A stretch of DNA of 64,000 nucleotides, from assembly GCF_000802385.1 (NCBI RefSeq), contig NZ_JTDN01000001.1, positions 813,501-877,500 on the forward strand. Reading direction: 5' to 3'. The translations under genes were made by a program, and so were the position numbers. Below the pieces are notes generated by a model. It worked only from the letters and a program-made list of their open reading frames with translations. It was not told where the DNA came from and searched no databases. Origin of the DNA: Croceibacterium mercuriale. GTDB taxonomy: Bacteria; Pseudomonadota; Alphaproteobacteria; Sphingomonadales; Sphingomonadaceae. This document shows positions 1 through 8,510 of this stretch, in pieces. Numbering within the stretch: position 1 is the stretch's first letter; every line of letters begins with the position of its first letter.

Positions 1-1792
1 ACCCGACCGGGCCGCTATCGATGGCGACAGGGGTCGCGCCCAGTCGGCCGGTCACCTGCAGCGAGGGCGCGCCGGCGGCCACCTGCAAGGCTCCGCCGGC
101 CGGCAGGCGCAGGATGGTGCCTCCGCGCGGCGGGCACAGGGTCAGCCGCCGGCGGTCGAGCGAAAGGTTGGCATAGGATAGCGCATCGAACCGCAGATCG
201 GTGCAGTCGCGCCACATGGCGACGCCGGCGCGGCGGGACCAGGTACCGTCCAGCGGAACCTGCAGGTTGCGGGCGCTGCCGCCGGGCAGGGCGCCGCTCG
301 CCTGCAACGCGCCGGCGAAGCGCCAGCTGCCGCCGCCGGCATGGGCCAGCGTCAGGCGCGGCACGGACAGGCTGCTGTCGCCCACGCGCCATGGCGCCAT
401 GCTGCCCACCAGCTCAAGACTGCCATCCGGCGCCTGTTCAACTCGGGCATTGATGCGCGGCAGGTCACCCCCGGTGAGTGCGTTGCCCGACCAGCGCAGC
501 GGTTGGCCGCCACCATCCACCAGCTGCACGCGCGACACCCGCAGCAGGGTGGCGCCACCGCCGCCGCGCAGGGTGGCGGATGGCACCAGCAGGGTGAGCG
601 TAGGCTCGTCGCCAGTCTTTCGCCCCGGCACGCGGCGGGCGATCAGCTGGCCGGTCAGCGTGCTGCCGGGTGTCTCTCGCGCCAGCGTCCGGCGCAACTG
701 CCCCATCAGCGGGAACAGCAGGGTATCGTGCGTGGTGCCTTGTGCACTGGCCAGCGCACGGTCGAGCGCCGGGCCGGGGGCGATCCCCTTCGCGCTGGCA
801 TCCGCCTCCAGTTCCATCCGGCGCAAGCCGCCGCGGGTGCGCACGGCGCCTTCCAGCGTGAGCTCGGCCAAGGCCACGCCGGCTGCCGTCACGCGTGTGC
901 CGGTCAGGCTGTAATCGGCGGTGAGCGCATCCTTGCGCCAGCTGAAGCGCAGCGTGCCCTGCGTGTCGCGCGCGGTCACCTGCGGCAGGGCAGTGGCACC
1001 GCTGGTCAGCCGCGCGGTGCCGCCGAATCCGTCAAGCGCCTGCTCGGCCGTCACGTCCAGCGGGGCTGCGACATTGGCAACGGCGATGCCGGCACCAGCG
1101 CAAGCCAGCCGGTCCAGCCGCAGAGGGCCGGCGATTTGCGGGCGGGCATTGCGGATCGACAGGCGCCCATACAGGCTGGCGCCCGTGGCAGCGCAGCCGC
1201 CGGCGGCCCATTGCGGGGTGATGGCGGCGACCTCTCCAGTCCAGCCGTCGCGCAGCCAGCCGCTGCCCGCCAGGCTGAAGCCGAGCCGGCCATCATCGCC
1301 CACCAGCAGGCCGCGCCCGTCCTCCACGACCAGCCGCAGGTCGGGCAGGGTAAAGGGCTGCTTGCGGTCGCCTTCGAACAGCAGCGGATCGAGCGCGCCG
1401 AAGCTGAGCGTCCCGCCGCGATAGGTGCCGTACAGGCGCGGGCGGACCAGGCGGACCGATTCCAGCGCCGGCGTACCCAGACGGGGGCCGATGCGGACCA
1501 CGACCCGTTCGATGGTCAGGTCCGGGCGGGCTGGGTCGCCCACCACCACGTCGGCCAGCACCTGCTGGCGCGGGCCGATGCTTTCGATACGGTAGGTCGC
1601 CTGCAGGCGGTTGTCGTCCAGCAGGTCGGTAATGATGTCGCCGGCGATGCGGTCGCGGCTGAGCCACAGGAACAGCAGGCCACCCAGCAGGAAGACGAGC
1701 ATGACGAGCGACGCCCAGCAGCCGATGCGGCGGCGCGGCGGCGCTTCCGGCAATGCGGCGGCCTCGGGATCGGATGCGACGTCGTCGGCCAT
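1..1792 (-). CDS. YdbH-like AsmA-family envelope protein, C-terminus cut by window edge
   Basis: About 597 codons are open on the minus strand from an ATG at 1792 to the left edge; the end is outside the window. After a short N-terminus ending in a basic stretch there is one membrane segment (about residues 25-43, rich in Leu and Val), followed by a long region of repetitive beta-type sequence with many Gly, Leu and Arg residues. Phrases such as VVVGDPARPDLT near residue 70 and LSFGALDPLL near residue 120 match what I remember of sphingomonad proteins annotated as YdbH family. This family belongs to the AsmA/TamB-like group thought to bridge the inner and outer membranes and move phospholipid. 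The usual small partners YnbE and YdbL would lie beyond the left edge. It is divergent from radC with only 35 bases between starts. The family call is from memory of sequence style, not from a motif search. Confidence 0.65.
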   Translation of the reverse strand, partial: MADDVASDPEAAALPEAPPRRRIGCWASLVMLVFLLGGLLFLWLSRDRIAGDIITDLLDDNRLQATYRIESIGPRQQVLADVVVGDPARPDLTIERVVVRIGPRLGTPALESVRLVRPRLYGTYRGGTLSFGALDPLLFEGDRKQPFTLPDLRLVVEDGRGLLVGDDGRLGFSLAGSGWLRDGWTGEVAAITPQWAAGGCAATGASLYGRLSIRNARPQIAGPLRLDRLACAGAGIAVANVAAPLDVTAEQALDGFGGTARLTSGATALPQVTARDTQGTLRFSWRKDALTADYSLTGTRVTAAGVALAELTLEGAVRTRGGLRRMELEADASAKGIAPGPALDRALASAQGTTHDTLLFPLMGQLRRTLARETPGSTLTGQLIARRVPGRKTGDEPTLTLLVPSATLRGGGGATLLRVSRVQLVDGGGQPLRWSGNALTGGDLPRINARVEQAPDGSLELVGSMAPWRVGDSSLSVPRLTLAHAGGGSWRFAGALQASGALPGGSARNLQVPLDGTWSRRAGVAMWRDCTDLRFDALSYANLSLDRRRLTLCPPRGGTILRLPAGGALQVAAGAPSLQVTGRLGATPVAIDSGPVG

Positions 1793-1827
1793 CGCGGTCC
1801 ACTTGCAAGCAAGCACCGGCAAAGGCA

Positions 1828-2568
1828 ATGCGCTATGCGATGGTTGCGCCGCTTCTGCCCCTGGATGATCCGCCCGCCCTGCCGAAGAAGGTGGATGGTG
1901 CCGTCGGCCACCGCGCGCGACTGCGGCAGCGCCTGATCGGCGGTGGGCCGGATGCGCTGGCCGATTACGAGATCATCGAGTTCCTGCTGTTCGGCGCCAA
2001 TCCGCGCGGCGACACCAAGCCGCTGGCCAAGGAGTTGCTGCGCCGCTTCGGCAGCCTGGCGGGCGTGCTTGATGCCGATCCCCTGCTGTTACGGCAGGTG
2101 AAGGGCATGGGCGAGGGCGGCATCGGTGCGCTGCGCATCGCCGCGGTCGCTGCCCGCCGCATGGCACGTGGGCAGGCGCGGGCGCGGCCGGTGCTGGGCA
2201 ACTGGCAGGCGCTGGTGGATTACCTGTCAATCGACATGGCGCACCTGACGACGGAGCGTGTGCGGGTGCTGTACCTGGATTCGCGCAACCAGCTGATCGA
2301 CGACCACCTGTTCAGCGACGGTACGGTGGACGAAGCAGCGGTCTATGCCCGCGAAGTGGTGCTGAAGGGTGCCAACCTGGGTGCGGCGGCCATGATCCTG
2401 GTGCACAACCATCCCAGCGGCAATCCGCAGCCCAGCCGGGCAGACATCCAGCTGACGAACCATATCGCCGCCGTGGCGCAGCCGATGGGCATCATCCTGC
2501 ACGACCATGTCATCATCGGGCGGGACGGGCATGTCTCTTTACGGGCGCTGGGTTTGCTCGCAAGGTAA
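1828..2568 (+). CDS. radC: RadC family protein (JAB1/MPN domain)
   Basis: 246 residues, a usual length for RadC. The N-terminal half has the helix-hairpin-helix type region (GHRARLRQRL, then FGSLAGVL and VKGMGEGG). The C-terminal half is an MPN/JAB1 domain with the JAMM metal motif HNHPSGNPQPSRAD at about residues 193-206, so the His-x-His and Asp ligands are present. The biological role of RadC is unsettled; the old DNA-repair label comes from a misassigned E. coli mutant. Two nearby ATGs (1828 and 1840) are possible starts: AAAGG at 1821-1825 is too close to the first and rather far from the second. The gene is divergent from the YdbH-like gene and precedes the ATP synthase operon, with a gap of 113 bases that probably holds the atp promoter. 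Confidence 0.93.
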   Translation: MRYAMVAPLLPLDDPPALPKKVDGAVGHRARLRQRLIGGGPDALADYEIIEFLLFGANPRGDTKPLAKELLRRFGSLAGVLDADPLLLRQVKGMGEGGIGALRIAAVAARRMARGQARARPVLGNWQALVDYLSIDMAHLTTERVRVLYLDSRNQLIDDHLFSDGTVDEAAVYAREVVLKGANLGAAAMILVHNHPSGNPQPSRADIQLTNHIAAVAQPMGIILHDHVIIGRDGHVSLRALGLLAR

Positions 2569-2590
2569 GCGTCGGCAGGCTGGCGGCATG

Positions 2591-2619
2591 TTGACTTGGG
2601 ATTGCAGCCCGCCTACGGG
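2591..2619 (+). promoter_or_regulatory. candidate promoter of the atp operon
   Basis: TTGACT (2591-2596) lies 17 bases before TACGGG (2614-2619), in the gap between radC and atpI. The -35 is good and the -10 is poor, as is common in GC-rich alphaproteobacteria. This is a motif match by eye only. Confidence 0.3.
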
Positions 2620-2681
2620 GTCGGCGCCCCAGGCGGGCAGGCCATCTGTCATGTCGTTGCCCCATGAAAAGGGAACCGGTG

Positions 2682-2999
2682 ATGAACGACGACCAGTCCG
2701 CTCGGGATCCTGACGGGGGGGATGCGAGGATCGACGCGCTCGGGCAGCGGCTGAAGGCCGCGCAGGAGCGTGAAGAGGAACGCAACCGTCCGCGCGGTAC
2801 CGGCGCCGACGCTTCCTACAAGCTTGGCAACCGGGTGCTCGCGGAACTGCTCGGCGGGATCTTGGGTGGTGCAGTAATCGGCTGGGTGATTGATCACTTC
2901 GCCGGAACCGCGCCCTGGGGTCTGTTGGTCATGCTGTTCCTGGGAATAGTGGTGGCCTTCAGGAATATCATTCGGATTTCGAGCCGGCGCCCGGACTGA
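2682..2999 (+). CDS. atpI: ATP synthase assembly protein AtpI/AtpZ-like
   Basis: 105 residues. The N-terminal third is charged and probably helical (many Glu and Arg), followed by YKLGNRVLAELLGGILGGA and two membrane segments (about residues 45-64 and 70-88) separated by a short loop with DHFAGTAPWG. This is the usual form of the small protein encoded first in alphaproteobacterial Fo operons, which helps assemble the c-ring in relatives. I prefer the ATG at 2682 because AAGGGA lies about 8 bases upstream; an in-frame ATG at 2664 would add six residues and lacks such a site. The next gene, atpB, follows after 87 bases. Confidence 0.85.
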   Translation: MNDDQSARDPDGGDARIDALGQRLKAAQEREEERNRPRGTGADASYKLGNRVLAELLGGILGGAVIGWVIDHFAGTAPWGLLVMLFLGIVVAFRNIIRISSRRPD

Positions 3000-3086
3000 A
3001 CCCGCGAAAACGCAGGGGTGCAGGACAGGCGCCGACTTTCTTGGCGACGCCCGCGTGCCGGGTGGCAATGAACGAAGGACGTTAAC

Positions 3087-3875
3087 GTGGCAGCCGAACC
3101 GGCCAAGGTCGATCCGATGCACCAGTTCACGATCGAGCCGCTGTTCGGCTCCGGGAACTGGGAACTGGCGGGCTACAACATCGCGTTCACCAACAGCGCG
3201 TTGTGGATGGCGATCAGCGCCCTGGTGCTCTGGGCCTTCATGCTGGGCGGCATGCGGCGCCAGCTGGTGCCCGGCCGCTGGCAGATGGCGGTGGAAAGCT
3301 TCACCGGCTTCATCGAAGACATGCTGGCCGCGAATGTCGGTCCGGCGGGGCGCAAGTATGTGCCTTACATCTTCACGCTGTTCATGTTCATCCTGTTCGC
3401 CAACATGCTGGGGCTTCTGCCGCTGGGCGTGGTGGGCGTGCATGCCTTCACCTTCACCAGCCACTTTACCGTGACCGGCGTGCTGGCTGTGCTGTCCTTC
3501 GCCATCGTGCTGATCGTCGGCTTCGCACGGCACGGGCTGCATTTTTTCAGCCTGTTCCTGCCGCATGGCACACCGTGGTGGATGGCGCCGATCATTGCCC
3601 CGATCGAGCTGATCTCCTTCATGGTGCGCCCCTTCAGCCTGGGTCTGCGACTGTTCGTGGCGATGATGGCCGGGCACGTCCTGCTGGAAGTGCTGTCGTC
3701 CTTCGTCATCTCTGGCGGCAATGCCGGAATCGGCTATGGCATTTTCATCGGCATCCCCAGTCTGGCGCTGATGGTGGGCATCTGCGCGCTGGAGATCCTG
3801 GTCGCGGGCATTCAGGCCTATGTCTTCGCGCTGTTGACGTCGCTGTATATCAACGACGCCGAAAACCTTCACTAA
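3087..3875 (+). CDS. atpB: ATP synthase Fo subunit a
   Basis: 262 residues, an integral membrane protein with five to six hydrophobic segments. Subunit a forms the proton half-channels facing the c-ring. The essential arginine is present as R188 within RPFSLGLRLF. The conserved Asn usually four residues after this Arg is Ala (A192), followed by MMAGH. The start is GTG, with GAAGGA at 3074-3079 giving a spacing of 7 bases. No ATG in frame precedes the conserved HQFTIEPLF. It is followed after 27 bases by atpE, and the order a-c-b'-b is the usual alphaproteobacterial Fo operon. The F1 genes (atpHAGDC) are not in this window. Confidence 0.97.
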   Translation: MAAEPAKVDPMHQFTIEPLFGSGNWELAGYNIAFTNSALWMAISALVLWAFMLGGMRRQLVPGRWQMAVESFTGFIEDMLAANVGPAGRKYVPYIFTLFMFILFANMLGLLPLGVVGVHAFTFTSHFTVTGVLAVLSFAIVLIVGFARHGLHFFSLFLPHGTPWWMAPIIAPIELISFMVRPFSLGLRLFVAMMAGHVLLEVLSSFVISGGNAGIGYGIFIGIPSLALMVGICALEILVAGIQAYVFALLTSLYINDAENLH

Positions 3876-3902
3876 CCTGTTCAATCTGCAAGGAGTTTTA
3901 TC

Positions 3903-4127
3903 ATGGAACCTGAAGCCGCCAAGCTGCTCGGCGCCGGTCTCGCTGCGATCGGTTGCGGCCTCGCCTCCATCGGCGTGGGCAATGTGTTCGCCAAGTTCCT
4001 GGAAGGCGCGCTGCGCAACCCGGGTGCCGCGGACGCACAGCAGGGCCGCCTGTTCATCGGTTTCGCCGGTGCCGAGCTGCTGGGTCTGCTGGCCTTCGTC
4101 GTCGCCGCACTGCTGATCTTCCAGTAA
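3903..4127 (+). CDS. atpE: ATP synthase Fo subunit c
   Basis: 74 residues forming two membrane helices joined by the polar loop RNPGAAD (residues 38-44). The proton-binding carboxylate is E58 in GFAGAELLG. The first helix has the Gly/Ala-rich pattern needed for tight packing of the c-ring (GAGLAAIGCGLASIGVG). A strong AAGGAG lies 8-9 bases upstream of the ATG, as expected for the most abundant subunit of Fo. A Glu rather than Asp and the absence of a sodium-site pattern suggest proton coupling; that last point is inference. Confidence 0.97.
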   Translation: MEPEAAKLLGAGLAAIGCGLASIGVGNVFAKFLEGALRNPGAADAQQGRLFIGFAGAELLGLLAFVVAALLIFQ

Positions 4128-4218
4128 GCGTTACGCGATTATGCTGCCTGCCCGGGGCCGCCATGTGCGGTGCCGGGCGGCGGCTGACGAATTATGATTT
4201 TCCCCGGCTAGGCGAACC

Positions 4219-4713
4219 ATGCCCCAGATCGAACAGCTCGCAGGCACCTATTCCAGCCAGATCTTCTGGCTGCTGGTGATCTTCGCCCTGGCATTCTTCA
4301 TCATCGGCCTCGGCATGTTGCCGCGGGTCATGGACACGATGGCCGATCGTGATCGCCGCATCGGTGACGACCTTGCCGTGGCGCAGGCCGCGCGCGACGA
4401 GGCCGACACGCGCGAGGATGCATGGCGCACGCGGGAGGCCGCAAATCGCGAGGCAGCGCATGCGCTGGTGAACGAAGCTCGTGACCAGTCAAAGCGTGAT
4501 GCCGAGCAGCGCCTGGCCAGTATCAAGACCAGCCTGGACGCCCGCCTGGTGGAAGCCGAGCAGCGCATCGACGCCGCCCGTTCCGCCGCCGCGGCGGAGA
4601 TCGAGCAGGTCGCAAGCGAGGCGACGCAGGATATCGTGGCCCGTGTGGCCCGGATCGATGTGGATGCCGACGCGGCGCATCATGCTGTCAGAAAGGTCAT
4701 GGTCCATGGCTAA
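4219..4713 (+). CDS. atpF': ATP synthase Fo subunit b' (AtpF2)
   Basis: 164 residues: a single N-terminal membrane helix (about residues 13-33, IFWLLVIFALAFFIIG) followed by a long charged helix rich in Ala, Glu, Arg and Asp. This is the peripheral stalk of Fo. It is the first of two b-type genes in tandem, so by position and by the short N-terminus it is b', which pairs with b to form a heterodimer in alphaproteobacteria. Its stop lies inside the start of atpF (8-base overlap), suggesting translational coupling. A 91-base gap separates it from atpE. Confidence 0.9.
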   Translation: MPQIEQLAGTYSSQIFWLLVIFALAFFIIGLGMLPRVMDTMADRDRRIGDDLAVAQAARDEADTREDAWRTREAANREAAHALVNEARDQSKRDAEQRLASIKTSLDARLVEAEQRIDAARSAAAAEIEQVASEATQDIVARVARIDVDADAAHHAVRKVMVHG

Positions 4714-5278
4714 CGCCCCTCACGTTTTTGCCACCAGCGAAGCAGACCCTGCGTTGCACGCCACGGCGGCAGACGGCCACACGGTCCATGTCGAACCCTC
4801 GCTGCTGGGCCTGGCGCCCTTCCAGTGGGTGTCGATCGCCATGCTGATCCTGCTGCTGGTCGCGTTTTTCGGCGCCAAGGTGCACCGCAAGGTCGCCGGC
4901 GGCCTCGACAGCCGCATTGCCGCGATCCGCACCCAGCTGGACGAAGCCAAGAAGCTGCGTGCTGAGGCGGAAGCCCTGCGCGACGAATATGCCCGCCGTA
5001 TTGCCGGTGCGGAGCAGGACGCCGCCAACATGCTGGCCAATGCGCGGCGTGAGGCGGATGCCGTGCTGGTGCAGGCCGAAAGCGACACCACCGACCTGAT
5101 CGCCCGGCGCGAGCGCATGGCACAGGACCGGATCGCCGCCGCCGAGCGAGCCGCGGTGGACGAGCTGCGCGCTCGTGCCGCCCTTGCCGCCACCAGGGCC
5201 TCGCGCGATCTGATTGCCCAACGCCACGATGCGGGCGCCGACCGGCGGCTGGTGGACGAGGCGATCGCCGCACTCTGA
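4706..5278 (+). CDS. atpF: ATP synthase Fo subunit b
   Basis: 190 residues. It has an N-terminal extension of about 38 polar residues, one membrane helix (about 39-58, WVSIAMLILLLVAFF), then a long charged coiled-coil stalk (RKVAGGLDSRIAAIRTQL onward) typical of the second b-type subunit. The ATG at 4706 overlaps the end of atpF' by 8 bases and has GAAAGG at 4691-4696 as its ribosome binding site. It is the last gene of the Fo operon; a strong terminator starts about 40 bases after the stop codon. Confidence 0.92.
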   Translation: MANAPHVFATSEADPALHATAADGHTVHVEPSLLGLAPFQWVSIAMLILLLVAFFGAKVHRKVAGGLDSRIAAIRTQLDEAKKLRAEAEALRDEYARRIAGAEQDAANMLANARREADAVLVQAESDTTDLIARRERMAQDRIAAAERAAVDELRARAALAATRASRDLIAQRHDAGADRRLVDEAIAAL

Positions 5279-5318
5279 GATCCTGCGGTTCTGTGGAACC
5301 GCACCCGGCCTACGAACG

Positions 5319-5352
5319 CTCCCGTGCTGATCATCAGCGCGGGAGTTTTCTT
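5319..5352 (+). terminator. intrinsic terminator of the atp operon
   Basis: CTCCCGTGCTGA (5319-5330) and TCAGCGCGGGAG (5334-5345) form a 12-pair stem with one G-U pair and a 3-base loop, followed by TTTTCTT (5346-5352). The right arm ends with GGGAG, which is also the only good ribosome binding site for the next gene, whose GTG is at 5353. Confidence 0.85.
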
Positions 5353-5964
5353 GTGACCGTCACAGCCATAGCCATCAATTGCTCCCTGAAGCCCAGCGAT
5401 GGGGAGGACAGCAGCACCGACCGCATGATCGGTGTGCTGGCTGACGCCCTGAAGCAGCACGACGTTGAGGTGGCAGAGGTGCTGCGCATTGCCGACCATG
5501 ACGTGAAGCCCGGTGTAACCTCCGACGAGGGCAAGGGCGATGCCTGGCCTGCGTTGCGGGAGAAGATTCTGGCGCACGACATCCTGATCTTCGGCGGCCC
5601 CATCTGGATGGGTCAGGTCGGTTCCGTTGCCAAGCGGGTGCTGGAACGGATGGATGCGTTCCTGGACGAAACCGACGATGCCGGCCGCATGCCCAGCTAC
5701 GGCAAGGTGGCGGTGGCGGCGATCGTGGGCAACGAGGATGGGGCGCATTTCAGCACTGCGCAGCTGTTCCAGAGCCTGAACGACACCGGCTGGACGATCC
5801 CGGCCGTAGGCGCCTGTTACTGGGTGGGCGAGGCAATGGGGTCGACCGACTTCAAGGACCTGAAGGCCGTGCCGGACAAGGTGAGCAAGACGGCGGAGAT
5901 GGTCGCAGGCAACGCCGCGCATCTGGCCAGGTTGCTGCAGGCGGAGCCTTACCCGGGTCAGTAG
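5353..5964 (+). CDS. flavodoxin-like / NADPH-dependent FMN reductase family protein
   Basis: 203 residues. The N-terminus VTAIAINCSLKPS matches the phosphate-binding loop of the NADPH-dependent FMN reductase/flavodoxin-fold family, and IFGGPIWMGQVGSVAKRVLERMD (about residues 78-100) is the typical flavin-ring loop. It probably binds FMN and transfers electrons, but the acceptor cannot be told. The GTG start at 5353 is chosen because the conserved beta strand begins right after it and GGGAG lies 7 bases upstream; that GGGAG is the 3' arm of the atp terminator hairpin. The 3' end overlaps the convergent gloB by 7 bases. Confidence 0.8.
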   Translation: MTVTAIAINCSLKPSDGEDSSTDRMIGVLADALKQHDVEVAEVLRIADHDVKPGVTSDEGKGDAWPALREKILAHDILIFGGPIWMGQVGSVAKRVLERMDAFLDETDDAGRMPSYGKVAVAAIVGNEDGAHFSTAQLFQSLNDTGWTIPAVGACYWVGEAMGSTDFKDLKAVPDKVSKTAEMVAGNAAHLARLLQAEPYPGQ

Positions 5965-6719
5965 GCGTCCTTGGCGGCACGAAGGGCCGCGAAGGTGGCT
6001 ACTGCGTCGCCGCCACCCCAGCGCGCCTGCAAGGCGGGCTGATCGGCCCGCAGAAACGGATTGGTCGCCAGCTCCCGTTCTAGGCGGAAGGGTACGGTCG
6101 GTTCGCCCGCCGCGCGCTTTGCCGTGATCTCCCGTGCGTAATCCTGCAACGCGAGATTGTCTGGGTCGGCATGGAGGGCGAAGCGGGCATTGCCGGCGCT
6201 GTATTCATGCGCGCCGCAGATGGTGGTGTCCTGCGGCAAGGCGGCGATGCGCTGCAGGCTGGCCCAGAACTGGTCCGGCGTGCCTTCAAACATGCGGCCG
6301 CAGCCCAGCGCGAACAGGCAATCCCCGACAAAGGCGATCGTGGCGGCGGGCAGGTGATAGGCGATGTGGCCCAGCGTGTGGCCGCCGGCTGCGAACACCT
6401 CCGCCTGCCATTCACCCAGCAGCAGCGTGTTGCCGGGCCCTACGGTGCGGTCCACGCCTTCGATCCGGTGCGCCTCCTCGGCCGGAGCAATGACGGTGCA
6501 GCCGGTTGCGGACTTGACCGCCAGGTTCCCCTGCGTGTGATCGGCGTGCCAATGCGTGTTCCACACCTGCGTGATGCGCCAGCCCTTGGCCTCTGCCTGG
6601 CGCAGACATTCCGCGCCATCGGGCGTGTCGATGCAGGCGGTTTCTTCGCTGGCAGGATCGTGCAGCAGGAAGCCGTAATTGTCGGTGAGGGCGGGAAAGG
6701 TATGCAACTGGAGGGTCAT
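5958..6719 (-). CDS. gloB: hydroxyacylglutathione hydrolase (glyoxalase II)
   Basis: 253 residues, the usual length for glyoxalase II. It hydrolyses S-lactoylglutathione to lactate and glutathione in methylglyoxal detoxification. The metallo-beta-lactamase motif THWHADH is at residues 55-61 (H56, H58, D60 and H61 as zinc ligands), followed by AGGHTLGHIAYH and VGDCLFALGCGRMFEG with a bridging Asp. The C-terminal glutathione-binding region contains ERELATNPFLR, typical of the family. It lies about 90 bases downstream of the rpsA stop and is read in the same direction, but a terminator hairpin separates the two, so a separate promoter or read-through is needed. Confidence 0.93.
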   Translation of the reverse strand: MTLQLHTFPALTDNYGFLLHDPASEETACIDTPDGAECLRQAEAKGWRITQVWNTHWHADHTQGNLAVKSATGCTVIAPAEEAHRIEGVDRTVGPGNTLLLGEWQAEVFAAGGHTLGHIAYHLPAATIAFVGDCLFALGCGRMFEGTPDQFWASLQRIAALPQDTTICGAHEYSAGNARFALHADPDNLALQDYAREITAKRAAGEPTVPFRLERELATNPFLRADQPALQARWGGGDAVATFAALRAAKDAY

Positions 6720-6750
6720 GCGCCGAAGGTAGCCCTCAGTGCCACAAACG

Positions 6751-6788
6751 GAAAGGCCCGCCCGCTCGGGTGAGCGGACGGGCCTTTC
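6751..6788 (-). terminator. terminator hairpin after rpsA
   Basis: GAAAGGCCCG-c-CCGCTC (6751-6767) pairs with GAGCGG-a-CGGGCCTTTC (6772-6788) around a 4-base loop: 16 pairs with one mismatch. It sits between the rpsA stop and gloB. The T residues on the minus strand are mostly inside the stem. Confidence 0.75.
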
Positions 6789-6809
6789 GTCAGAACAAGC
6801 CTGAGGCGC

Positions 6810-8510
6810 TTACTGGCGCTTCAGGGCCTCGCCCAGGATGTCGCCCAGCGACGCACCCGAGTCGGACGAGCCGTACTGTTCCACAGCCTGCTTCTCTTCA
6901 GCGATCTGACGCGCCTTGATGGAGAAGTTCGGCTTCTTGGACCGGTCGAAACCGATGACCAGAGCGTCGATCTTCTGGCCCGCCTGGAAGCGGTCCGGAC
7001 GCTGCTCGTCGCGGTCACGGCCAAGATCGGACCGCTTGATGAAGCCGGTGGCCCCATCCTCGCCCGCCTGGACTTCCAGACCACCGTCGCGCACTTCCAG
7101 CACGGTGACGGTGACGACCTCGTTGCGGCGCAGGCTGCCCGAAGAGGCGGCGACACCGGCGGCCGGTGCACCCTTCTCGAGCTGCTTCATGCCGAGGCTG
7201 ATGCGCTCCTTCTCGACATCGACGTCGAGCACGACGGCCTGGACCGACTCACCCTTGCGATGCAGAGCCAGTGCGTCCTCGCCGGAGATGCCCCAGGCGA
7301 TGTCGGACATGTGGACCATGCCGTCCACGTCGCCCGGCAGGCCGACGAACAGGCCGAACTCGGTGGCGTTCTTGACTTCGCCTTCGACGATGGAGCCAAC
7401 GGGGTGGCTGTCGGCGAACTCGTCCCACGGATTGCGATGGGCCTGCTTCAGACCCAGGCTGATGCGACGCTTGTCGGAATCGACCTCCAGCACCATGACC
7501 TCGACCTCTTGCGAGGTGGAGACGATCTTGCCGGGGTGCACGTTCTTCTTGGTCCAGCTCATCTCGGAGACGTGGACCAGACCCTCGATCCCGGCTTCCA
7601 GCTCCACGAAGGCGCCGTATTCGGTGATGTTGGTGACGGTGCCGCTGGTCTTCAGGCCGACAGGGTACTTGGCGGCGACGCCTTCCCACGGATCGCTTTC
7701 CAGCTGCTTCATGCCCAGGCTGATGCGCTGGGTATCGGCATTGATGCGGATGATCTGCACGGTGACGGTGTCGCCGATATTGATCACTTCCGAAGGATGG
7801 TTGACGCGCTTGTAGCTCATGTCGGTGACATGCAGCAGGCCGTCGATGCCGCCCAGGTCCACGAAGGCGCCGTAATCGGTGATGTTCTTCACCACGCCTT
7901 CGATCACCTGTCCTTCGGCCAGACGGTCGATCAGTTCGCTGCGCTGTTCCGCACGGGTCTCTTCCAGCACGGCGCGACGCGACACGACGATGTTGCCGCG
8001 ACGGCGATCCATCTTGAGGATCTGGAAGGGCTGCGGCACGTCCATCAGCGGGGTGACGTCGCGCACGGGGCGGATGTCGACCTGCGAACCGGGCAGGAAG
8101 GCCACGGCGCCGTCCAGGTCGACAGTGAAGCCGCCCTTGACGCGGCCGAAGATGCGGCCTTCGACGCGCTTGCCTTCGCCGAATTCGCTTTCCAGCTTGT
8201 CCCAGGCGGCCTCGCGACGGGCGCGGTCACGGCTGAGCATGGCTTCACCGTCGGCGTTCTCGACGCGATCGACATAGACCTCGACTTCGGAGCCCACGGT
8301 CAGGCCGTGGTCGTCCTCGCCGCGCATGAATTCGCGCAGGGAGATGCGGCCTTCGCTCTTCAGGCCGACATCGATCACGGCCATGCCGTTCTCGATCGCG
8401 GTGACGGTGCCGTGGACGACACGGCCTTCAAAGCCGCCGTCGGCGCCGCCGAGCTGTTCATCCAGGAGAGCCGCGAAGTCGTCGCGGCTGGGGGTGGCGG
8501 TAGATGCCAT
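6810..8510 (-). CDS. rpsA: 30S ribosomal protein S1
   Basis: 566 residues with repeated S1 RNA-binding domains, visible as recurring units such as TDYGAFVDLGGIDGLLHVTD, TEYGAFVELEAGIEGLVHVS and TEFGLFVGLPGDVDGMVHMS, each ending with RISLG-type strands. S1 holds mRNA on the small ribosomal subunit. The start at 8510 (MASTATPSRDDF) agrees with the alphaproteobacterial S1 N-terminus; the open frame extends upstream but has no support. There is no clear Shine-Dalgarno sequence; AGGATA lies about 12 bases upstream. Weak or absent sites are known for autoregulated rpsA in E. coli. In relatives rpsA usually follows cmk directly; here a rightward OmpA-type gene lies between them. Confidence 0.97.
   Translation of the reverse strand: MASTATPSRDDFAALLDEQLGGADGGFEGRVVHGTVTAIENGMAVIDVGLKSEGRISLREFMRGEDDHGLTVGSEVEVYVDRVENADGEAMLSRDRARREAAWDKLESEFGEGKRVEGRIFGRVKGGFTVDLDGAVAFLPGSQVDIRPVRDVTPLMDVPQPFQILKMDRRRGNIVVSRRAVLEETRAEQRSELIDRLAEGQVIEGVVKNITDYGAFVDLGGIDGLLHVTDMSYKRVNHPSEVINIGDTVTVQIIRINADTQRISLGMKQLESDPWEGVAAKYPVGLKTSGTVTNITEYGAFVELEAGIEGLVHVSEMSWTKKNVHPGKIVSTSQEVEVMVLEVDSDKRRISLGLKQAHRNPWDEFADSHPVGSIVEGEVKNATEFGLFVGLPGDVDGMVHMSDIAWGISGEDALALHRKGESVQAVVLDVDVEKERISLGMKQLEKGAPAAGVAASSGSLRRNEVVTVTVLEVRDGGLEVQAGEDGATGFIKRSDLGRDRDEQRPDRFQAGQKIDALVIGFDRSKKPNFSIKARQIAEEKQAVEQYGSSDSGASLGDILGEALKRQ

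Noticed and set aside
341-1936. 531-codon open frame on the plus strand opposite the YdbH-like gene
   Set aside because: Composition is Gln/Ala/Gly/Arg-rich without domain features; the minus-strand frame shows proper protein sequence. High GC creates such shadow frames.
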